Origin: Methanosarcinales archaeon
GTDB taxonomy: Archaea > Halobacteriota > Methanosarcinia > Methanosarcinales > Methanosarcinaceae
Direction: 5' to 3'
Length of the DNA stretch: 8,446 nucleotides
NCBI GenBank assembly: GCA_012329085.1
Contig: JAAXQB010000065.1
Coordinates: 1-8,446 of the forward strand
Each line of letters starts with the position of its first letter. Within the stretch, counting starts at the first letter, position 1. This document shows positions 6,014 to 8,446 of this stretch, piece by piece. Below the pieces are notes generated by a model. The model was given only the letters and a program-made list of their open reading frames with translations. It was not told where the DNA came from and did no database searches. A program made the translations under genes and the position numbers.

Positions 6014-7152
6014 TACCAAAATTCAGTTCTCCTCTTCATCAATAAATATAAGAAAAGTGGTCCGCCTATGAATGATGTTAATACCCCAACAGGTAGTATT
6101 ATAGGTGCCATAATCGTTCTTGCAATCGTATCTGCGGTAAGCAATACCGTACCCCCTAATAAACCAGAAATAGGTAGCACATATTTATTATCTCCGCCAA
6201 TCACAATTCGTGTAACATGTGGTGCTACAAGTCCTATAAATCCTATAGTTCCAACAAATGAAATAATTGATGCAGTAAGAAGTGCAGCCACTACCATAAC
6301 AGATAGTCTAATTCTTTCAACATTTATACCAAGTGATTTTGCAGTTTCATCCCCAGTTCCCAATGCATTTAAATCCCATGCTCTACGAAAGAGATATATA
6401 GAACAAACACCAAGCATAATAAACATATAAAAAATATTTTCCCATGAAGCTCTACCAAGGCTTCCAACTCCCCAAAAAACTGCTTCTTTAACTGCTTCTT
6501 CGTCTGCGAAAAACATCATAAATGTTGTTGCTGCACTAAATATCGACCCCATTGCAATTCCTGCAAGAATCATTGTTTCTGGTGTTGCTTTTCTTGTTTT
6601 TGCAAATGCCATAATAAAAAATGCAGGAATTAGTGAGAATATAAATGCATTTACCACAATTAAATATTCTCCACCAATAACACCTATGCCAAGTATAATT
6701 GCAAGGGATGCACCAAATCCTGCACCTGATGAAATTCCAAGAGTAAAAGGGCTTGCAAGCGGATTTCTAAGTATTCCTTGCATTGAAGTGCCAGCAATTG
6801 CAAGACCCATCCCTGCAACTATGCCCATTACAATTCTTGGAAGTCTAAGATTCCATACAACAATATTTTCTGTTGTAGAAAGATAAGTTGCAATGAATTC
6901 TACCATTCCTTCGCGAAAAATAAACACAATATTTTGAATGATTATTGGAAATGCATTCCAAATTATAGAATATACTTCAATAACTGTAATTGGGTATGAC
7001 CCAAGTGTTGCAGCAATTCCTGAAACTGATGCTATTATTATAAAACAAAAAATGGAAAAAACTATTTTTCTTTTAATAAATTTTTTATAATCTTTTTTTA
7101 TATTATGTTTTTTTAAATGTCCATTTTTTAATTTTTTAAGTGATTCATTCAT
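6013..7152 (-). CDS. ABC transporter permease, FecCD/BtuC family
   Basis: This 379-residue membrane protein is of the FecCD/BtuC family, which forms a homodimeric channel for iron siderophores, haem, cobalamin or related metal chelates. Family signatures are RLPRIVMGIVAGMGLAIAG (103-121), QGILRNPLASP (125-135), LGISSGAGFGA (138-148) and the cytoplasmic coupling region GDETAKSLGINVERIR (267-282), which docks on the ATPase. About ten hydrophobic segments can be seen, the first near residues 30-50 and the last at 353-371. The first ~29 residues are a Lys-rich cytoplasmic tail, somewhat longer than usual. The ATG at 7152 has no clear Shine-Dalgarno; no better in-frame start is visible before the first membrane segment. 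It is the first gene of the four-gene operon. The periplasmic-type binding protein normally encoded beside it is not in the window; transposase remains lie upstream instead. Confidence 0.94.
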   Translation of the reverse strand: MNESLKKLKNGHLKKHNIKKDYKKFIKRKIVFSIFCFIIIASVSGIAATLGSYPITVIEVYSIIWNAFPIIIQNIVFIFREGMVEFIATYLSTTENIVVWNLRLPRIVMGIVAGMGLAIAGTSMQGILRNPLASPFTLGISSGAGFGASLAIILGIGVIGGEYLIVVNAFIFSLIPAFFIMAFAKTRKATPETMILAGIAMGSIFSAATTFMMFFADEEAVKEAVFWGVGSLGRASWENIFYMFIMLGVCSIYLFRRAWDLNALGTGDETAKSLGINVERIRLSVMVVAALLTASIISFVGTIGFIGLVAPHVTRIVIGGDNKYVLPISGLLGGTVLLTADTIARTIMAPIILPVGVLTSFIGGPLFLYLLMKRRTEFW

Positions 7153-7491
7153 ATTTTGACATTAATGTATTATTTATGTGATATTTTTTATGATATATTA
7201 GCATATTTTTGAATTGTTTGTATAATGACATTTATAGCATATTAGAGTATTGAGGCACAGTTCCAAAATCTAGTGATTTTCTACTTTTTACGCCAAACAT
7301 ATTCACTTAATCAGTCAAATATTGTTTTCCAATCATTTATACATTTCTAAAATTCAATATTCAGCATTCAAACTACCAAAAATTAATTTTTTCAACATAA
7401 AAACAAAAAATTTTGCCGAATTTAATATTTAATTACATAAAAATCGATAGCTTACGCTAAATCCTTCTCAAAAATATCAATCTAAAATATA
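7153..7491. other. Non-coding stretch: operon upstream region and end of the transposase remnant
   Basis: No gene is supported in these 339 bases. The part nearest the permease is the leader/promoter zone. TATAAA-like and TATAT-like sequences on the minus strand (7231-7236 and 7192-7200) are candidate TATA boxes, neither with a convincing BRE. The 9-mer TAGCATATT occurs twice (7199-7207 and 7235-7243). A small inverted repeat AAAATC, loop TAGT, GATTTT lies at 7265-7280. The left end of the insertion sequence should fall somewhere in 7250-7491, but its terminal repeat cannot be fixed without the other end. Confidence 0.5.
7199..7243. promoter_or_regulatory. Candidate regulatory repeats upstream of the transporter operon
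   Basis: TAGCATATT at 7199-7207 recurs at 7235-7243, 36 bases apart and 47-91 bases upstream of the permease start. A minus-strand TATAAA (7231-7236) overlaps the second copy. The layout would suit a metal- or cofactor-responsive repressor site, but a third copy at 2184-2192 lies in another AT-rich gap, so chance is possible. Confidence 0.25.
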
Positions 7492-7737
7492 TCAACTAAT
7501 TGCAAATGGTTTGAATAACTCAAACAATTCCAACAATGTTGGTTTTATACATTCAAACATCCCTGCTCTTTTCATTGAAGCAAGTTTCATCTGATGAAGA
7601 ATACCATCATCAGTTCTAAATTGTTTTTTTCGGTGTGTTTTGAGACTTGTTGAATAAAGATTCTCAATAGCGTTATTTGTGGCAGGAGCTCCTTCAATAT
7701 AATGAAACATTGTTAAATTCGTCCAATTCTTTTGAAT
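7492..7737 (-). pseudogene. Transposase C-terminal fragment
   Basis: From the end of the nested palindrome block this reads IQKNWTNLTMFHY, then GAPATNNAIENLYSTSL, then a basic KTHRKKQFRTDDG and KLASMKRAGMF, ending at a stop at 7492. TNNxxE is a known C-terminal mark of several DDE transposase families, where the glutamate can be the third catalytic residue. The open frame can be extended to 7755, but its first residues (MLSERV) come from the palindrome and are not transposase. Confidence 0.8.
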
Positions 7738-7880
7738 AACTCGTTCGGAAAGCACATTCGGAAAGCTCGTTCGGAACGAACGAGCGTATGAGAAAATCTC
7801 TGATTTTCGAACGAATGTGCGTAATCACCCATTCTTCCAGAATGAGTTTAAGAAAATCTCTGATTTTCGAACGAACGAGT
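7738..7880. repeat. 143-bp block of nested palindromes inserted in the transposase
   Basis: Three pairs of 9-bp arms are nested. Outer: ACTCGTTCG (7739-7747) with CGAACGAGT (7872-7880). Middle: GCACATTCG (7752-7760) with CGAATGTGC (7812-7820). Inner: GCTCGTTCG (7765-7773), loop GAA, CGAACGAGC (7777-7785). A further worn hairpin CATTCT, loop TCC, AGAATG sits at 7830-7844. TTCGGAAAGC follows both the outer and middle left arms (7744-7753, 7757-7766), and an exact 25-bp sequence precedes and overlaps both right arms (7791-7815 = 7851-7875). This is what repeated insertion of one element into the loop of another copy would leave. The length is 2 modulo 3, and removing it restores the transposase frame. 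Confidence 0.85.
7791..7875. repeat. 25-bp direct repeat pair inside the palindrome block
   Basis: Bases 7791-7815 and 7851-7875 are identical, 60 bases apart. Each begins AGAAAATCTCTGATTTTC, itself a hairpin (GAAAATC, loop TCT, GATTTTC), and ends in CGAACGAA, the start of an arm of the palindrome family. A related AAAATC/GATTTT hairpin lies at 7265-7280 near the end of the transposase remnant. Confidence 0.85.
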
Positions 7881-7982
7881 GTTAATTTTCAATCGATATT
7901 GTATGTTTTTATTAAATGAATCAATTTTTTCCATCAATCCATTGAAATTTTTTTTCAGCTTTTTCAAGACTGTGTATTTCAT
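7881..7982 (-). pseudogene. Short transposase fragment between two palindromic insertions
   Basis: In the frame that agrees with removal of the 143-bp block, this reads YTVLKKLKKNFNGLMEKI, then DSFNKNIQYRLKIN, which joins cleanly to the C-terminal piece. An A8 run near the start of the fragment leaves doubt: in the neighbouring frame the first part reads EIHSLEKAEKKF, so a slip in that run is possible. Confidence 0.55.
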
Positions 7983-8007
7983 AACTCGTTTGGAACAAAC
8001 GAATGTT
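7983..8007. repeat. Variant palindromic element in the transposase remnant
   Basis: AACTCGTTTG (7983-7992), loop GAA, then CAAACGAATGTT (7996-8007). Seven base pairs next to the loop are perfect (TCGTTTG/CAAACGA); the outer right arm carries two extra bases. It resembles the perfect element at 8202-8224 with C-to-T/G-to-A style changes in both arms that keep pairing. The transposase frame changes phase here in the same way as at the other two elements. Confidence 0.7.
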
Positions 8008-8201
8008 TGTTTTCTTTATTTCTTCTACGGACAAGTTCTAATTTGCGTACAAATTTATAGAATTTTTTCTTTGTAATTTTAATCCAAGATTTATACTCAT
8101 TTTCATCTTGCATCATATAAATTTCCTCTAATTCAAGATTGCAAAGCATTTCAAGTTCTTTCTCGCGATTATAAAAAATATTTAACAATCTATATTTCAA
8201 C
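8008..8201 (-). pseudogene. Central transposase fragment
   Basis: This piece reads LKYRLLNIFYNREKELEM, then a Glu-rich stretch, then YKSWIKITKKKFYKFV and a basic end RKLELVRRRNKEN. It looks like the helical region that in related transposases lies between the second and third catalytic residues. The open frame (TTG at 8203, stop at 7979) has ends made of palindrome sequence, not transposase. No catalytic aspartate context is seen. Confidence 0.65.
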
Positions 8202-8224
8202 AACTCGTTCGTTCCGAACGAGTT
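8202..8224. repeat. Perfect 23-bp palindromic element
   Basis: AACTCGTTCG (8202-8211), loop TTC, CGAACGAGTT (8215-8224): ten perfect base pairs around a 3-base loop. It falls exactly where the N-terminal transposase frame ends (reading SERTSC then stop). Removing these 23 bases joins AISK to LKYRLL in one frame. It is the cleanest copy of the family and the best template for finding others. Confidence 0.85.
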
Positions 8225-8446
8225 TTAGAAATCGCATTATAAGCAACATGGTTTAATCTAAGCACTTTATATAAATCCTTCATCAAATTGGTAAATAATG
8301 TTTTAAGTTCTTCCCAAACACTTCGATCTTCTTCTGTTGAACAGCCACATGGTTTGCAAATATATTTTCCTATTTTAATATGCCCCATTCCCTTTTTGGT
8401 GTAACTGTTATAGCCATTATGAACCATTGAACAGCCGCATATGGGA
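8225..8446 (-). pseudogene. Transposase N-terminal fragment with zinc ribbon, runs off right edge
   Basis: The frame is open to the right edge, starting PICGCSMVHNGY, so the true start codon is outside; the ATG at 8427 is internal. ICGC and, after GHIKIGKY, CKPCGC form two cysteine knuckles of a zinc ribbon, common at the DNA-binding N-terminus of transposases. TEEDRSVWEELKTLF and YKVLRLNHVAYNAISK follow, then the 23-bp palindrome interrupts. Confidence 0.75.

Larger units (their letters stand above)
7492..8446 (-). mobile_element. Decayed insertion sequence: transposase gene broken by palindromic insertions, right end outside window
   Basis: The stretch reads on the minus strand as pieces of one transposase in the right order: zinc-ribbon N-terminus (8225-8446), a central helical piece (8008-8201), a short piece (about 7881-7982) and the C-terminus (7492-7737). 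Piece frames (start coordinate modulo 3) are 0, 1, 2 and 0. Removing the 23-bp palindrome at 8202-8224 and the 143-bp block at 7738-7880 exactly rejoins the frames on their two sides, so they behave as insertions. The rejoined product is about 255 residues and shows no convincing pair of catalytic aspartates; the expected DDE core between the N-terminal and central pieces seems deleted. I cannot assign an IS family with certainty. The element is surely inactive. Confidence 0.8.

Noticed and set aside
7153..7260. Cobalamin or other riboswitch before the transporter operon
   Set aside because: The leader is short and AT-rich, with no recognisable riboswitch core, and such switches are hardly known from archaea.
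7738..7880. CRISPR array
   Set aside because: The repeats are nested palindromes with a single 25-bp pair and no regular repeat-spacer alternation.
7979..8203. Separate hypothetical proteins at 7979-8203 and 8197-8427
   Set aside because: Both ends of these open frames are made of palindrome sequence, and they join into one transposase when the insertions are removed; they are pieces of a pseudogene.

Overview
The window is very AT-rich. Several signals point to an archaeon: TATA/BRE-like promoters at the expected distance from starts, an AGGTGG ribosome binding site, and a ChlI/ChlD pair linked to a BtuCD/FecCD-type importer, a pairing familiar from methanogens. A methanogen-related euryarchaeote is my best guess; the species cannot be read from the sequence. 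Every gene I can support is on the minus strand, so the text below follows transcription from right to left where useful.

Left part (1-2241) is a small defence-type region. The first 866 bases hold the N-terminal 288 codons of a type I restriction-modification methyltransferase (hsdM), cut by the left edge. After about 560 bases of non-coding DNA comes a two-gene MntA/HepT toxin-antitoxin pair (nucleotidyltransferase 1769-2062, HEPN RNase 1428-1772, overlapping at ATGA). An exact 39-bp direct repeat flanks the pair (1241-1279 and 2101-2139). The copy upstream of mntA carries its apparent promoter; the other copy has no gene after it.

Middle part (2242-7152) is one tight four-gene operon: FecCD/BtuC-type permease, its ABC ATPase, a ChlI-like AAA+ ATPase and a ChlD-like AAA+/VWA protein, with gaps of -1, 18 and 4 bp. 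It couples import of a metal chelate or corrinoid/tetrapyrrole to an ATP-driven metal-chelatase motor. Neither the substrate-binding protein nor the large CobN/ChlH chelatase subunit is in the window. The actual metal and substrate are therefore open.

Right part (7153-8446) starts with about 340 bases of non-coding DNA, including the operon's upstream region. It then holds the remains of a transposase gene (N-terminal zinc-ribbon end running off the right edge, C-terminus at 7492). The transposase is broken by short palindromes built from arms like AACTCGTTCG around a 3-base loop: a simple one at 8202-8224, a variant at about 7983-8007, and a 143-bp block of nested palindromes at 7738-7880. 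The frames on either side of all three breaks differ by the same phase. Removing the 23-bp and 143-bp blocks exactly restores one reading frame, so they look like insertions. This palindrome family, nested in itself, is the least ordinary thing here.
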